Positions 30,514 through 42,223 are shown, numbered from the stretch's first letter. The stretch is DNA of 64,000 nucleotides from Leptodactylus fallax (GCA_947044405.1 CAMRHE010000358.1:1550001-1614000), one strand, 5' to 3'. Translations and numbers: made by a program. Notes: a model not told the origin generated them from the letters alone.

Positions 30514-32080
30514 CAGTCATGGCCAAAAGTTTTGAGAATGACACAAATATTATATTTTCACATGATCTGCTGCCCTCTGGTTTTTATGTGTGTTTGTCAG
30601 ATGTTTTTATCACATACAGAAATATAATTGCATTCATATTATGAGTAACAGAAGCTTATATTGACAGTTAGAATGAGTTAATGCAGCAAGTCAATATTTG
30701 CAGTGTTGACCCTTCTTCTTCAGGACCTCTGCAATTCTCCCTGGCATGCTCTCAATCAACTTCTGGACCAAATCCTGACTGATAGCAGTCCATTCTTGCA
30801 GAATCAATGCTTTAATTTTGTCTGAATTTGTTGGTTTTTGTTTGTCGACCCGTCTCTTGATGATTGACCACAAGTTCTCAATGAGATTAAGATCTGGGGA
30901 GTTTCCAGGCCATGGACCCAAAATCTCTATGTTTTGTTCCCTGAGCCATTTAGTTATCACCTTTGCTTTATGGCAAGGTGCTCCATCATGCTGGAAAAGG
31001 CATTGTTGAGCGCCAAACTGCTCTTGGACGGTTGGGAGAAGTTGCTCTTGGAGGACATTCTGGTACCATTCTTTATTCATGGCTGTGTTTTTAGGCAAGA
31101 CTGTGAGAGAGCCGATTCCCTTGGCTGAGAAGCAACCCCACACATGAATGGTTTCAGGATGTTTTACAGCTGGCATGAGACAAGACTGGTGGTAGCGCTC
31201 ACCTCTTCTTCTCCGAATAAGCTGTTTTTCAGATGTTCCAAACAATCGAAAAGGGGATTCATGAGAGAAAATGACTTTACCCCAGTCCTCAGCAGTCCAC
31301 TCCCTGTACCTTTTGCAGAATATCAGTCTGTCCCTGATGTTTTTTCTGGAGAGAAGTGGCTTCTTTGCTGCCCTCCTTGAGACCAGGCCTTGCTCCAAGA
31401 GTCTCCGCCTCACAGTGCGTGCAGATGCACTCACACCTGCCTGCTGCCATTCCTCAGCAAGCTCTGCACTGCTGGTAGCCCGATCCCGCAGCTGAAACAC
31501 TTTTAAGAGACGGTCCTGCCGCTTGCTGGTCTTTCTTGGGCGCCCTGGAGCCTTTTTGGAACCAATGGAACCTCTCTCCTTGAAGTTCTTGATGATGCGA
31601 TAGATTGTTGACTGAGGTGCAATCTTTCTAGCTGCAATACTCTTCCCAGTTAGGCCATTTTTGTGCAGTGCAATGATGACTGCACATGTTTCTTTAGAGA
31701 TAACCATGGTTAACAGAAGAGAAACAATGATGGCAAGCACCAGCCTCCTTTTAAAGTGTCCAGTGGTGTCATTCTTACTTAATCATGACAGATTGATCTC
31801 CAGCCCTGTCCTCATCAACACCCACACCTGTGTTAATGGAGCAATCACTGAAACGATGTTAGGTGGTCCTTTTAAGGCAGGGCTGCAATGATGTTGAAAT
31901 GTGTTTTGGGGGATAAAGTTCATTTTCTAGGCAAATATTGACTTTGCAAGTAATTGCTGTTAAGCTGATCACTCTTTATAACATTCTGGAGTATATGCAA
32001 ATTGCCATTAGAAAAACTGAAGCAGTAGACTTTGTAAAAATTAATATTTGTATCATTCTCAAAACTTTTGGCCATGACTG
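30514..32080 (-). mobile_element. Tc1/mariner element D2 (1567 bp), sister of D1
   Basis: Perfect ends cagtcatggccaaaagtttt and complement lie between TA at 30512-30513 and 32081-32082. It has the same length as D1 with only scattered differences, so the two descend from a recent common source. Confidence 0.95.
30691..31707 (-). CDS. Full-length DD35E-type transposase with catalytic Asp to His change
   Basis: An open frame of 338 codons with no stop or frameshift, starting at the same accATGg context as in D1. It differs from the D1 protein at only about nine residues. Two matter: the first catalytic motif reads FSHESPF, so Asp149 is His (codon 31261-31263), and SPDLNLIENLW has Leu for the Pro just before the catalytic segment. 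Loss of any DDE residue is known to abolish cleavage in this superfamily, so the protein should be catalytically dead. DNA-binding regions look intact, so it could in principle still bind the shared ends. Whether it is expressed is unknown. Confidence 0.92.
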   Translation of the reverse strand: MVISKETCAVIIALHKNGLTGKSIAARKIAPQSTIYRIIKNFKERGSIGSKKAPGRPRKTSKRQDRLLKVFQLRDRATSSAELAEEWQQAGVSASARTVRRRLLEQGLVSRRAAKKPLLSRKNIRDRLIFCKRYREWTAEDWGKVIFSHESPFRLFGTSEKQLIRRRRGERYHQSCLMPAVKHPETIHVWGCFSAKGIGSLTVLPKNTAMNKEWYQNVLQEQLLPTVQEQFGAQQCLFQHDGAPCHKAKVITKWLREQNIEILGPWPGNSPDLNLIENLWSIIKRRVDKQKPTNSDKIKALILQEWTAISQDLVQKLIESMPGRIAEVLKKKGQHCKY

Positions 32081-32466
32081 TACTAGCTAGCTCCCTTCAT
32101 CAGACATGGTGTGATACAAGAACTGAAAATTCACAGATTTTTATACACATGGTTTTCAAAGCATTTTAGAGTCCTTAAAAAAATGCAGTCTAAGTAGAGA
32201 AGTTATTTACAACAGGTCAAAAAAACAGTCTGGAAACTAGTGGTGTGTGATGGAGGGATCAGTAATTCTTGCTGTTATCTGTTTGCTATCAGGAGGTGAT
32301 TTGTGTCCCTCACAGGTCATACATATTGTGATTTGAAGCTGGCATGAATATTGAGTTCAGTTCATGGTTCATACATAGTGTGACATGAAGCTGGCATGAA
32401 TATTAAGTCCAAATTGCAGAGTTTGAAATTTTTGCACGGTACAACATTATACTACTTTAGTAACCA

Positions 32467-32956
32467 CACACACATTATAATGCCCCCTTATGGCCCCCAC
32501 ACAATATAATCCTCCTTTTTAATCCACACAGTATAATGCCTGCAGTCCCCATACATTACAATGCTCGCATCTCAGCCCCAGTACAGTATGTGACTGAGGA
32601 AATAAGTGTTGAGTATGCTTTTCAATACTCACCACTCTTAGGACACCCCATTCTATCTCTACTCCTGATGATGATGTGCAGGAGAGGGCAGTCCTATGAT
32701 CGGAAACACTCATTGGTTACAGATGGGGCCACAGTGACAGTATATGTGAGAAGCATCGCCATACACTGTACGGATTTAATTTAATTTTACCTCATGCGTA
32801 TTTGCTCTGAAACTCATGACCTGCTGAATGGGAGGTGAAGGCTATAACCATGAGCCACTGGCTGCACTGCTATCTATGTAAGGCTTTTTTTTTTTTTTTA
32901 ATTAAATAGAACTTTGTTATTATTTTCCCCAGGCATAATGTACTGTTGTATACAGA
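32467..32956. other. Intronic interval with repeat-like sequence
   Basis: The part at 32467-32590 (acaatataat, cagtataatgcc and similar) resembles the cagtattatatgc repeats at 40.0 and 48.6 kb. No gene seen. Confidence 0.4.
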
Positions 32957-32958
32957 TA

Positions 32959-34589
32959 CAGTGCCTTGCGAAAGTATTCGGCCCCCTTGAACTTTTCAAC
33001 CTTTTGCCACATTTCAGGTTTCAAACATAAGGATATAAAATTTAAATTTTGTGGTGAAGAATCAACAACAAGTGGGACACAATCGTGAAGTGGAACGAAA
33101 TTATTGGATATTTTAAACTTTTGTAAAAAATAAAAAACTGAAAAGTGGGGCGTGCCAAATTATTCGGCCCCCTTAAGTTAATACTTTGTAGCGCTACCTT
33201 TTGCTGTGATTATAGCTGCAAGTCGCTTGGGGTATGTCTCTATCAGTTTTGCACATCGAGAGACTGAAATTCTTGCCCATTCTTCCTTGGAAAACAGCTG
33301 GAGCTCAGTGAGGTTGGATGGAGAGCATTTGTGAACAGCAGTTTTCAGCTCTTTCCACAGATTCTCGATTGGATTCAGGTCTGGACTTTGACTTGGCCAT
33401 TCTAACACCTGGATACGTTTATTTGTGAACCATTCCATTGTAGATTTTGGTTTATGTTTGGGATCATTGTCTTGTTGGAAGATAAATCTCCGTCCCAGTC
33501 TCAGGTCTTTTGCAGACTCCAACAGGTTTTCTTCCAGAATGGTCCTGAATTTGGCTCCATCCATCTTCCCATCAATTTTAACCATCTTCCCTGTCCCTGC
33601 TGAAGAAAAGCAGGCCCAAACCATGATGCTGCCACCACCATGTTTGACAGTGGGGATGGTGTGTTCAGGGTGATGAGCTGTGTTGCTTTTACGCCAAACA
33701 TATCATTTTGCATTGTGACCAAAAAGTTCGATTTTAGTTTCATCTGACCAGAGCACCTTCTTCCACATGTTTGGTGTGTCTCCCAGGTGGCTTGTGGCAA
33801 ACTTTAAACAAGACTTTTTATGGATGTCTTTGAGAAATGGCTTTCTTCTTGCCACTCTTCCATAAAGGCCATATTTGTGCAGTGTACGACTGATTGTTGT
33901 CCTATGGACAGACTCTCCCACCTCAGCTGTAGATCTCTGCAGTTCATCCAGAGTGATCATGGGCCTCTTGGCTGCATCTCTGATCAGTCTTCTCCTTGTT
34001 TGAGATGAAAGTTTAGAGGGATGGCCGGGTCTTGGTAGATTTGCAGTGGTCTGCTACTCCTTCCATTTCAATATGATCGCTTGCACAGTGCTCCTTGGGA
34101 TGTTTAAAGTTTGGAAAATCTTTTTGTATCCAAATCCGGCTTTAAACTTCTCCACAACAGTATCACGGACCTGCCTGGTGTGTTCCTTGATCTTCATGAT
34201 GTTCTCTGCGCTTTAAACAGAACCCTGAGACTATCACAGAGCAGGTGCATTTATACGGAGACTTGATTACACACAGGTGGATTATATTTATCATCATCAG
34301 TCATTTAGGACAACATTGGATCATTCAGAGATCCTCATTGAACTTCTGGAGTGAATTTGCTGCACTGAAAGTAAAGGGGCCGAATAATATTGCACACCCC
34401 ACTTTTCAGTTTTTTTATTTTTTACAGAAGTTTAAAATAACCAATAAATTTCGTTCCACTTCACAATAGTGTCCCACTTGTTGTTGATTCTTCACCAAAA
34501 AATTTAAATTTTATATCTTTATGTTTGAAGCCTGAAATGTGGCAAAAGGTTGAAAAGTTCAAGGGGGCCGAATACTTTCACAAGACACA
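32959..34589 (-). mobile_element. Tc1/mariner element (family 'cagtgccttgcgaaag'), unsplit copy
   Basis: The left end cagtgccttgcgaaagtatt follows TA at 32957-32958. The right end aatactttcacaagacaca is slightly degraded. It shares terminal repeats and transposase with the split element at 12913-16903 and serves as its empty-site reference. Confidence 0.92.
33178..34197 (-). pseudogene. DD34E Tc1 transposase pseudogene with two nonsense codons
   Basis: A 339-codon frame is preserved without frameshift but contains TAG at codon 48 (34054-34056) and TGA at codon 165 (33703-33705, within the HNAK-YVW region). The catalytic motifs WSDETKIELFG, FQQDNDPKH and SPDLNPIENLW are all still present, with 34 residues between the second Asp and the Glu. 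The C-terminus ends ATKY. Few lesions suggest moderate age. It is inactive as it stands. Confidence 0.94.
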
Positions 34590-34590
34590 T

Positions 34591-35176
34591 ACCATGACAG
34601 TTTAGGCAGAAAAAAAATAAAAAGTCCTTATAAATGGAACTAACAAAATGATGGTCAGCCTTGTCTATACACATAGTGATTCAGGGAAGCTGGTAACTAC
34701 TATGTATAGTATTCTCACCTAGACGTCCTGTCAGGATTTATTCTAGTGTCACACAGAGTCTTTTTGTTGCAGTTTCAGCTGAAGTTTTTTGGGCCAAAGC
34801 TAGTCAATTCAAAAGGAAAGGAAATATAAAGAAATATAAATAAAGGACTAATATTTCTCCTTGTTGTTGGATGTTCTTTGGTTCAAAAAAATTTTTTTTT
34901 TCCAAAAAGTGCCTGGGTGCATGTAATATATATTTTTGAGCATTAGCTGCATACTACAAGCCAAAATATTGGCACATTTTTGGTGCACCATGGCTCATTT
35001 AAGCTATGTCCTCTTTTTTACCCACATGTCTAGAAAGTCCAAAAAATTTAGTTCAAACTACATGCGCCAAGATGTCCCACATTGCACCAAACATGTGCCA
35101 CATTTACATCAGTCTCTAGTCATAACCACAATAGGAAATCTGAGCCTATGTGTAATATTACCTGGAAACAGATTAT
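34591..35176. other. Intronic interval, no gene seen
   Basis: Includes gcagtttcagctgaag and A-rich stretches that may be remnants of the 'aaggcccca' MITE family. Nothing coding. Confidence 0.45.
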
Positions 35177-35796
35177 ATAAATTAAGGATTTCCACTACAA
35201 AAGGTTTATTTCAATAGCGTTGAAATTTTATTTTTAACACATATCAAAATTCATGTAGAGTGGTGAGTAACGTTTCAGCCTGGTTAGTGGCCTTCATCAG
35301 ACTCTACACGATACAGTATATATAATGAGTGTGAGTGCTCATATATACAAATGACATAAATGACAATAAACAATATATACAATGTACAGTGTATTCAAGT
35401 CACATAGATTAATGAAAAATTGAAACCTCAGCACTGGTCATCAAGCAACAAGAGACATTAATATAGAGATAACGATGACATTATTCTGTGTCAATGCTAT
35501 TAAAACAGTGTCACAGAGAAGTACAATATGATTCAATGATATGATCCATGTTACACAGATGGCGTCTATTAAGGCCAGTTTAAGGAAAGTAATGCATAGA
35601 TTGTTTATTGTCATTTATGTCATTTGTATATATGAGCACTCACATTCATTGTATATACTGTATCTTGCAGAGTCTGACGAAGGCCACTAACCAGGCTGAA
35701 ACGTTACTCCCCATTCTACATGAATTTTGCTATGTGTGAAAAATAAATTTCAACACTTTTGAAATAAACCTTTTGAAGTGGAAATCCTTAATTTAT
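35177..35796. mobile_element. Penelope-like inverted repeat with paired hammerhead-like motifs
   Basis: The left arm (about 35177-35395) is repeated inverted at about 35598-35796. Shared blocks include ggatttccact with aggtttatttcaa, and tttgtatatatgagcactca. Each arm carries the hammerhead-like set: on the + strand CTGACGA (35674-35680), a short stem-loop, then GAAAC (35698-35702); on the minus strand CTGATGA (35294-35300) and GAAAC (35272-35276). Such minimal hammerheads are reported in the flanking repeats of Penelope-like elements. No reverse transcriptase frame is left. Confidence 0.6.
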
Positions 35797-37443
35797 GTAT
35801 TGCATGAATTGGGATCCTACTTCCACTCTACACGAAAGAGCGCATTTCACACCATCTATACACAGTTAGTTGACTATAAGATGACTGTAACGCTGTCAGT
35901 GAAGTCAAAGATGGACATCCCGACTTCACTGCACAATTGCTGGAGGTATGGGGCATGTGCACTGAAGCTGAGGAGTACTCCTCTGACTTCATTGAAGAAC
36001 TGCGCAGGCGCGGGGAGTACAGTGGCAGGGTGAGTATAACGCTTTTTTATTTTTAATGGATTGTCATGACCATGGATTGCGTTATAACAGGGTGATTTGG
36101 GACACTAAACCCCAGGTCCATATGGACGTGTGGGTGGTTTAGTGTCCCAAATTGCCCTGACAGATTCCCTTTAAATTATTTGAATAACTCAAATGGAAAA
36201 AAAAAAATGTTACAGCCGTAAAAACTGCATGTACAAAAAATATCCGAAAATGTGTTCAATTCAGTGAAAATGGTGCGGTCATGAAGTGGATAAAGGAGTA
36301 ATCTGACTTGTGCAAAGAAAAAAATCCAGCCCAGAAGCTTCAGAATCCCCCTCTATATTTCCTAGCAGGCAGCACGAGAGCTACAGCCAATCAGTGCTTT
36401 ACAGATGACTTGCCACGATGGCTCAGAGGCACGTCATCACTGAGCCACTGATTGGCTGCAGCACTCACTTGCTGGCCAATAGTAATCAAAGACCTGGTGG
36501 TCGCCTGCGCTCAATCTCCTGGGGCTCAGAGTCATGAGTATCTTATCTATGACTTCTTTTGTATGCAATTGAGCTTGAAGTGCTTTGTGGGCGTAAAAAA
36601 ACCTCCATCGGCTTGTTTCCAGCACTACCTTGTGCAGTACAGTCAGTCAGTGTGAACATTGACAGATTGTTACTGCTGTATTTTGGACATCCTTTTACAG
36701 GATCAATTTTACAGATGGAAAAAGAAAGCAGGTAGCCATCCATTTACAGAGTCAGTGTTAAATAAAATGACTCTGTTTGTCTTTTTCTTTTTTTTTTTTT
36801 TTTTTTTTTTTGTAGGACACAAAAATGTAATATGTCCCACTTTTCTGTCCTACATAAAAAACCAGAAATGAATCAGGGTTTTTTTTTTCCAACAAATGGC
36901 CATTTATTTGCAACCGTTTTCATCTGTAAATTATCTGTTAAACAGTTCCTTCAAACTGATGATCAAAATGTTATGTGAACAGCGCCTTACATTGTAGACT
37001 ACAGGGGTGCCATAGAGACTGACGGGGGTCTAGTGAGGAGGAGCAAACAATGAAAAATGTATGACTTTGGTAGCTGTAATCTTTCTGAATGTCTGGCACT
37101 GGTCATCTATATGAGAATATTTTGTTAAAGATTTTGGTTTTGACACATACATTCCAATATTAAATATGTGCAATATGTAACCAGTAGGTGTCGCCATTTA
37201 CTTTCATATTGTGGTAGAGAAAACAAGAAGCCTCAGCAACAATATCAATAAAACAAAGAAACTTCTTTACTTTGTTTTATTAATAAAGTCAGGTCTTTCT
37301 CATATAGGAAAATTTGGCCATTTTCACTATTTTTTAATCAGAATTACTTCCATTTTATTTATTTTTGTCTGTTTATATAGAGCTATGTACCCTTTTACAG
37401 ATGCACTTGTTGGCTTTTGTCTCTCCAAATCACGGGTACACTC
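35797..37443. other. Intronic interval with palindromic fragments
   Basis: Contains an inverted pair near 36090-36160 (gggacactaaacc facing ggtttagtgtccc), another near 36372-36465 (cagccaatcagtg facing cactgattggctg), and a T run at 36787-36811. These are probably MITE remnants. No coding exon recognised. aaccagtaggtgtcgcc at 37178 weakly resembles a CTCF site. Confidence 0.45.
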
Positions 37444-37640
37444 TAAGGGTAAGTTCACATGGAGGAATTTGCCGCTGCTTATTCAGCAGCGGATTCTGCA
37501 GCTCGAGACTCCCTGCTGATTAGGCCCTAATCAGCCCGAATTCGGATACCCTGCATCGTCATCCATTTGCAGGAAGACGGCGGCTGGAAAACAGCGGTGG
37601 AAAATGAAGAGAAGTTCCACCATTTGAACTTTACCCTAAA
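37444..37640. mobile_element. Small MITE, 'taagggtaagttcacatgg' ends
   Basis: The left end taagggtaagttcacatgg faces ccatttgaactttaccctaaa. The interior is cag-rich (attcagcagcggattctgcag), with no coding capacity. Confidence 0.7.
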
Positions 37641-38255
37641 GCTTTGCTAGCATGATAAGGATTTGCTAAAAGCAAATCAGCAATGGTTTTTCCCGGAAAT
37701 ATGCAACTGAACTCAGAGGGGGATTTATGAAGACTGGCGTATTCATCGTCAGTCTTCATAACCGCGGTGCTGGCGGAAGAACTGCCTCAATTATAACGAG
37801 GCACATGCTCCTCTGCTGGGTCATGTGCCTGTACTTGTAGCTGGCATAGATTTCTCTGATCATGTGCGCTACTATACCGGCCTAAATGATATTAAATGTA
37901 GCACAACTGAGGCACAAAGACACCAGTTACAACTTTTTTTTACACCAAAAATGTGGCGTAGACTTCATTATAAATCTGCTCCTGAGACGTCTGCCACCGA
38001 TTTGTTTGCTGACAGATTAGGTCTGTTGAGATTTATGTGCACAGTTTGCTAAGAAATCCAGACAGAATTCACAATATGTGAACAGGACTTATGAAAAATA
38101 TTTCCAAATAAGCCCTTTAGGCTACATGGGTAAGAAGTAACTTCTTTACTTCTTTAGTAACTCAATTTTAACGCATTGGGACAGGTTTATTACTTTTTAT
38201 TTTATATTTACTACATTTCAATTTGAAGGTAGAAGGGTAAGTTGTAACAGAGCCG
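37641..38255. other. Unassigned intronic interval
   Basis: Possible degraded inverted-repeat element around 37720-37780 (tttatgaagactgg and cagtcttcataa). No gene seen. Confidence 0.45.
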
Positions 38256-39005
38256 CTTTAACCTTAGGGCCAACGATGCACTTGCACCGGGCCCTATGGT
38301 AGTGGGGGCCCCCTTGGGACAGTACTGCATTTAGAGTCACCATTATATGCCTTGTCTCCAACTCATCTGCGTCCTCCGGGCGCAGATGAGTGGAGTACAA
38401 TGGTGATGCTGGGGGTGGGGGGAACCTGGAAAGGAGACATTATACATTATAATATAATATCTGAGGGGCCACCGGAGTGGGACAGGTTAATGTATGAGGA
38501 GCCACTGAGGGGGGACCTTTTAATGTCTGATGCCTCTGCAGGGGCCTTTGATGGGCTACTGAGGGGCATTACATTATATGAGGGCCTCTAAGGGGCATTA
38601 TACGTTTTAACCATAGGGCTAACGATGCACTTGCAGTGGGCCCTATAGTAGCAGGGGCCCCCTTGGGACAATGGGATAGTACTGCATTTAGAGTGCTGTT
38701 CTGGGCCACCGTGATATGCCTCGTCTCCTACTCACCTGCGTCCTCCGGGCACAGATGAGTGGAGTACAATGGGGGGGGGGGAACCTGGAAAGGGGACATT
38801 ATACTGCAGGGGCAACCTGGAAAGGAGACATTATACATTAGAATATAATATCTGAGGGGCCATCGGAGTGGGACAGGTTAATGTATGAGGGGCCGCTGGG
38901 GTGGACCTTTTAATGTCTGATGCCTCTGCAGGGGCCTCTGATCAGCCACTGAGGGGCATTACATTATGTGAGGGCCACTAAGGGGCATTATTTGATGTGG
39001 GAGCC
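38256..39005. repeat. Direct tandem duplication of a ~350-bp GC-rich repeat
   Basis: Copy 1 begins ttagggccaacgatgcacttg near 38264 and copy 2 catagggctaacgatgcac near 38612. Each passes through gcgtcctccggg, ggaacctggaaagg and tttaatgtctgatgcctctg. Copy 2 has a small internal re-duplication of ggggacattatac. Non-coding. Confidence 0.8.
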
Positions 39006-40010
39006 ACTGTCGAGGCATTATAATTTTTTTTGCGGGACAGGTATTTCTAAGGGTTGGTGATGGGGGGAGCATTTATGAAACCTATGCACTGGGCCCAATA
39101 ATGTGTTAAAAAGGCCCTGGGATGTAAAGTAAAATTTGAGTAGGGGGAATATACAAGGTTTCAAAACTCTGTATTCTGCTTCAAATTGAGTAAGCCTAAA
39201 TCATAGAACCCTGTGAAAGGTTCTGGAACATTGTTGGTTCCAGAAAACATTACTCTTGTGGTACCCATATGGAGGTTTTTCCAGAAATCTCTATATAGCG
39301 ATGCAGTATTTCAGTCTCCATTTACCTCTACAAGAGAGAATCTGCGTCTGATTTTTTTTTTTCATAAAGCAGCACAGCATGGAAGGGGTAAAAACCTTCA
39401 TACATGCAGAGTCCATTGAAGCATACCACGCCGTTAATTGGATTCGTTTGGAAATCAGAAACCTCAATATGCCTTTGATTTCCATATAAATCATACAGCA
39501 AACAAACAGTGCAGTAGAGGGCATGGAAGGATCAAGCACACAAAGAGGAAGAGATGTGTCATGTAATCACATGCAGTCTATGCACTAGGACTGAGGAGAA
39601 ACGTGAAAATTCCAAAAAGGCCAATGGGATTGTTTAAGAGGGAGAGAGGAGGTGAAAGTAAAGTTGTGGTGATGAAGCCAGTCACTATAGAAGTCAGACA
39701 TTCTGTACTTGTATCTTTATAGGGAGTCAGTCTCCAGAACCCAGCATATCAACCTAGCCCCGCACATACACCAATATCTCTGCAATGGAGGCAGTGATTC
39801 ACAAGGGAAAAACAACTTTTGATTCAGGTGACCCTAACCTATCTATCTTCAGGGCTCGGTTCTTGTGTCAGACTCCCTTTATACAAAATGAGTATGAACT
39901 AAGTGCTAACCTTGTCTCATTCAGTACCTGGAAATAAAACATGTGATAGGAAGAGTTGTGCAGCCACGATAGAACAGGAAAGAGAAGACTGCAGTGTTTG
40001 TAGTAGATGC
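39006..40010. other. Unassigned intronic interval
   Basis: No coding exon or bounded repeat recognised. Confidence 0.5.
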
Positions 40011-40570
40011 ATACATATACACAGTATTATATGCTGCACAGTGGGCCCCCACACAGTATTATATGCTCCACAGTGGGCCCCCATGCATTATTATATGCTT
40101 CACTTTGGGCCCCCACACAGTATTATATGCTCTACTTTGGGCACCACACAGTATAATATGCTGTACAGTGGGCCCCCATACAGTATTATATGCTCCACAG
40201 TGGGCCCCCACACAGTATTATACACTCCACAGTGACCCCCACACAGTAGTATATGCTCCACAGTGGGCCCCCATGCGGTATAATATGCTACTTACCTGCA
40301 CTCCCACGAAGAGCCTCCTTCTACCATGGTGCAGGCGCAGATGAATGATGTCATTGTGTCTTTGTTGGGGCAGAGATCACACTCTGCTGTCAGTGTAAGC
40401 CGCGGACCCGCGGTCTACACTGACAGTTTTCAGCAGTATGTGCATTTGTACATACAGCTTAAAGAAGCGCCTGCTCACTAACAGGGAATCCTGTACCGGA
40501 TTCCCCGTTGGTGAGCAATCAGGGAGCCTGGATGGGGAGACGGCACACATGCCAACAGAGAGGTCTCTAA
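40011..40570. repeat. Dispersed repeat with ~31-bp tandem head, copy 1
   Basis: About eight units of cagtattatatgctccacag followed by tgggcccccaca run to about 40290. They are followed by a unique body (cttacctgcactcccacgaa, ctgacagttttcag, catacagcttaaagaagcg). The same layout occurs at 48590-49045. Confidence 0.75.
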
Positions 40571-40800
40571 GTGCCCCCTCTGGCATGCGTGCCATAGGTT
40601 CGCCAACATAGGGCTAGAGCTTATTTTGAGGGTAGGTCCTTTTTTTTTTTTTTTTTTTTTTTACTTCTTCCATGAACAGCAATCACACATTTATGCTTTT
40701 ACAAAAAATCAACATTTATTCAAATACGAGATAATCATGTCATCACATTCTGGAAAATCAGCATAACTCTCCAAACACTGAATTCCATTATGAATTTCTT

Positions 40801-41447
40801 TAGTAGAAAGACAAAAAAAAACAACAACGCCGAGCGGCACATAGGGTAATACTGTTTTTTTTAAAAATTATCGTATGATAGTAATATATTACACAATATA
40901 AATTGTGTTATGAAAGTAGTTTGTACAGGGTGACCAGGACGTGCCCACTAATAAAGGTTGAGAGTAGGTAGGTGAGCACAGAGTGTGGGTATACAGTATG
41001 TGAATGTGCAACCGACAGGGTTTGGTGTGAACCAATGTCCCCTCAATTGGTCAGTTCATATGGTAACACTCTTGTGCATGGTGACACCAGTATCGATGTA
41101 CTCTCACCTTATATAGTTTCTGTGTGATCACAAATGGTATTGTGGACTTGTCCAGTATATGTCACAGTATGTGCGAGCTGCGGAACCTCTGGGCGTCAAG
41201 ATCTCCCGGATCCAGGCGGCATATCATGTACAAAAATGGTAGGAGAGTATCCAAAAAAAGTGAGGTATGGAGACCACGCTTCGCTAAGAATGCTTTTTAT
41301 TAAACTCAATTACACTACGCGTTTCGAGGAATGAGTCCTCTTTATCAAGTGTACTATGAACAGCCTGAAGCTATGGGCTGAAAGAGCTGAAGAGTACACG
41401 GTCTCCATACCTCACTTTTTTTGGATACTCTCCTACCATTTTTGTAC
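40801..41447. mobile_element. Penelope-like insertion with 15-bp target duplication
   Basis: The perfect duplication CATTATGAATTTCTT lies at 40786-40800 and 41448-41462. The right part is an inverted repeat: tgtacaaaaatggtaggaga at about 41229 faces its complement ending at 41447. Between the arms, the minus strand reads cttgataaagagg, a small stem, then cctcgaaacgcg (41317-41349), resembling degenerate hammerhead-like Penelope ends. No protein frame. The duplication is certain; the family is inferred. Confidence 0.65.
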
Positions 41448-41462
41448 ATTATGAATTTCTTG

Positions 41463-42104
41463 AGATCCTTCCGTACCATTTTGAGGAATGTCTATTACTT
41501 TGATCACTTTTTATTCAAATTTTTATCAGAGGCGAAACAGCGAACAAACAGTGGTTCGGCTCTTTTGATTTTTTTTTTTTTCCCACTACAGCGTTCACTG
41601 TATGGGAAAAATATTTTTATAAGTTTGTAGACTGGGAGTTTTCGGACACAGGGATACCTAATGTGTATGTGTTTCACAGTATTTATTAGTTTTATATGTA
41701 TTCTAGGGAAAGGGGGTGATTTGAACTTAAATTTTTTATTTATTTATTTTTTTACTATTTTATTAACTTCCCCTAGGGAACTGTATTGCAGTCTATGGGA
41801 GATTCACTACATTACTATTGACCAGTCTATGACCAGCCTCAATAGTAATATTCCTATGACAGGACTGGGAACCTTCATAAGGCTCCTAGCTGTCAAAGGA
41901 ACAGGTCGGCTCCCGCCAAGTGGGAGCCGGCCTGCAATGAGAAAGGTACAGGGTGGACTCTGAACGCAGGCATTAGCTCCAGATCTCCACTGTACATTAC
42001 AGCAGAGACCCGGTACGGTAGCTATAGCGACCGCTCTGCAGCAGAGCGCCCGACATCTTTAGTGACCCCGTAATCGTATGGCACAGGAGGGGGTTAAACC
42101 AACT
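41463..42104. other. Unassigned intronic interval
   Basis: The end (41980-42100) is CpG-rich with small palindromes such as ctctgcagcagag and resembles sequence near 44470. Probably repeat-derived. No gene. Confidence 0.45.
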
Positions 42105-42223
42105 GTAGCTAGAGCTTATTTTTGGAGTAGGGCTTATATTTCAAGCCTACTCCAAAAAGCCTGCAACGGCTAGCTAGGGCTTATTTTCGGGGTAGGTCTT
42201 ATTTTTGGAGAAATACGGTAGTA
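42105..42223. mobile_element. Short MITE fragment, 'gggcttattttcggggtagg' type
   Basis: Contains agagcttatttttggagtag, a central inverted pair (caagcctactcc) and the end tttttggagaaatacggta. A smaller fragment occurs at 40611-40640. Known vertebrate DNA-element ends look like this; exact family not named. Confidence 0.55.

Larger units (their letters stand above)
30439..32453. mobile_element. Penelope-like insertion, copy 2, split by Tc1 element D2
   Basis: It starts gtggaagagtgaagaaatca and ends ggtacaacattatact, as in the copy at 4252-4470. A perfect 13-bp duplication ACTTTAGTAACCA flanks it (30426-30438, 32454-32466), as expected of target-primed reverse transcription. The element sequence stops at ttcaggag-TA (30513) and resumes at TA-ctagctagctccc (32081) around a 1567-bp Tc1. 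No reverse transcriptase frame remains, so the Penelope link rests on the hammerhead-like ends and palindromic layout. Confidence 0.6.

Noticed and set aside
37178..37195. CTCF site ccagtaggtgtcgc
   Set aside because: A mismatch at a core G and no supporting context.
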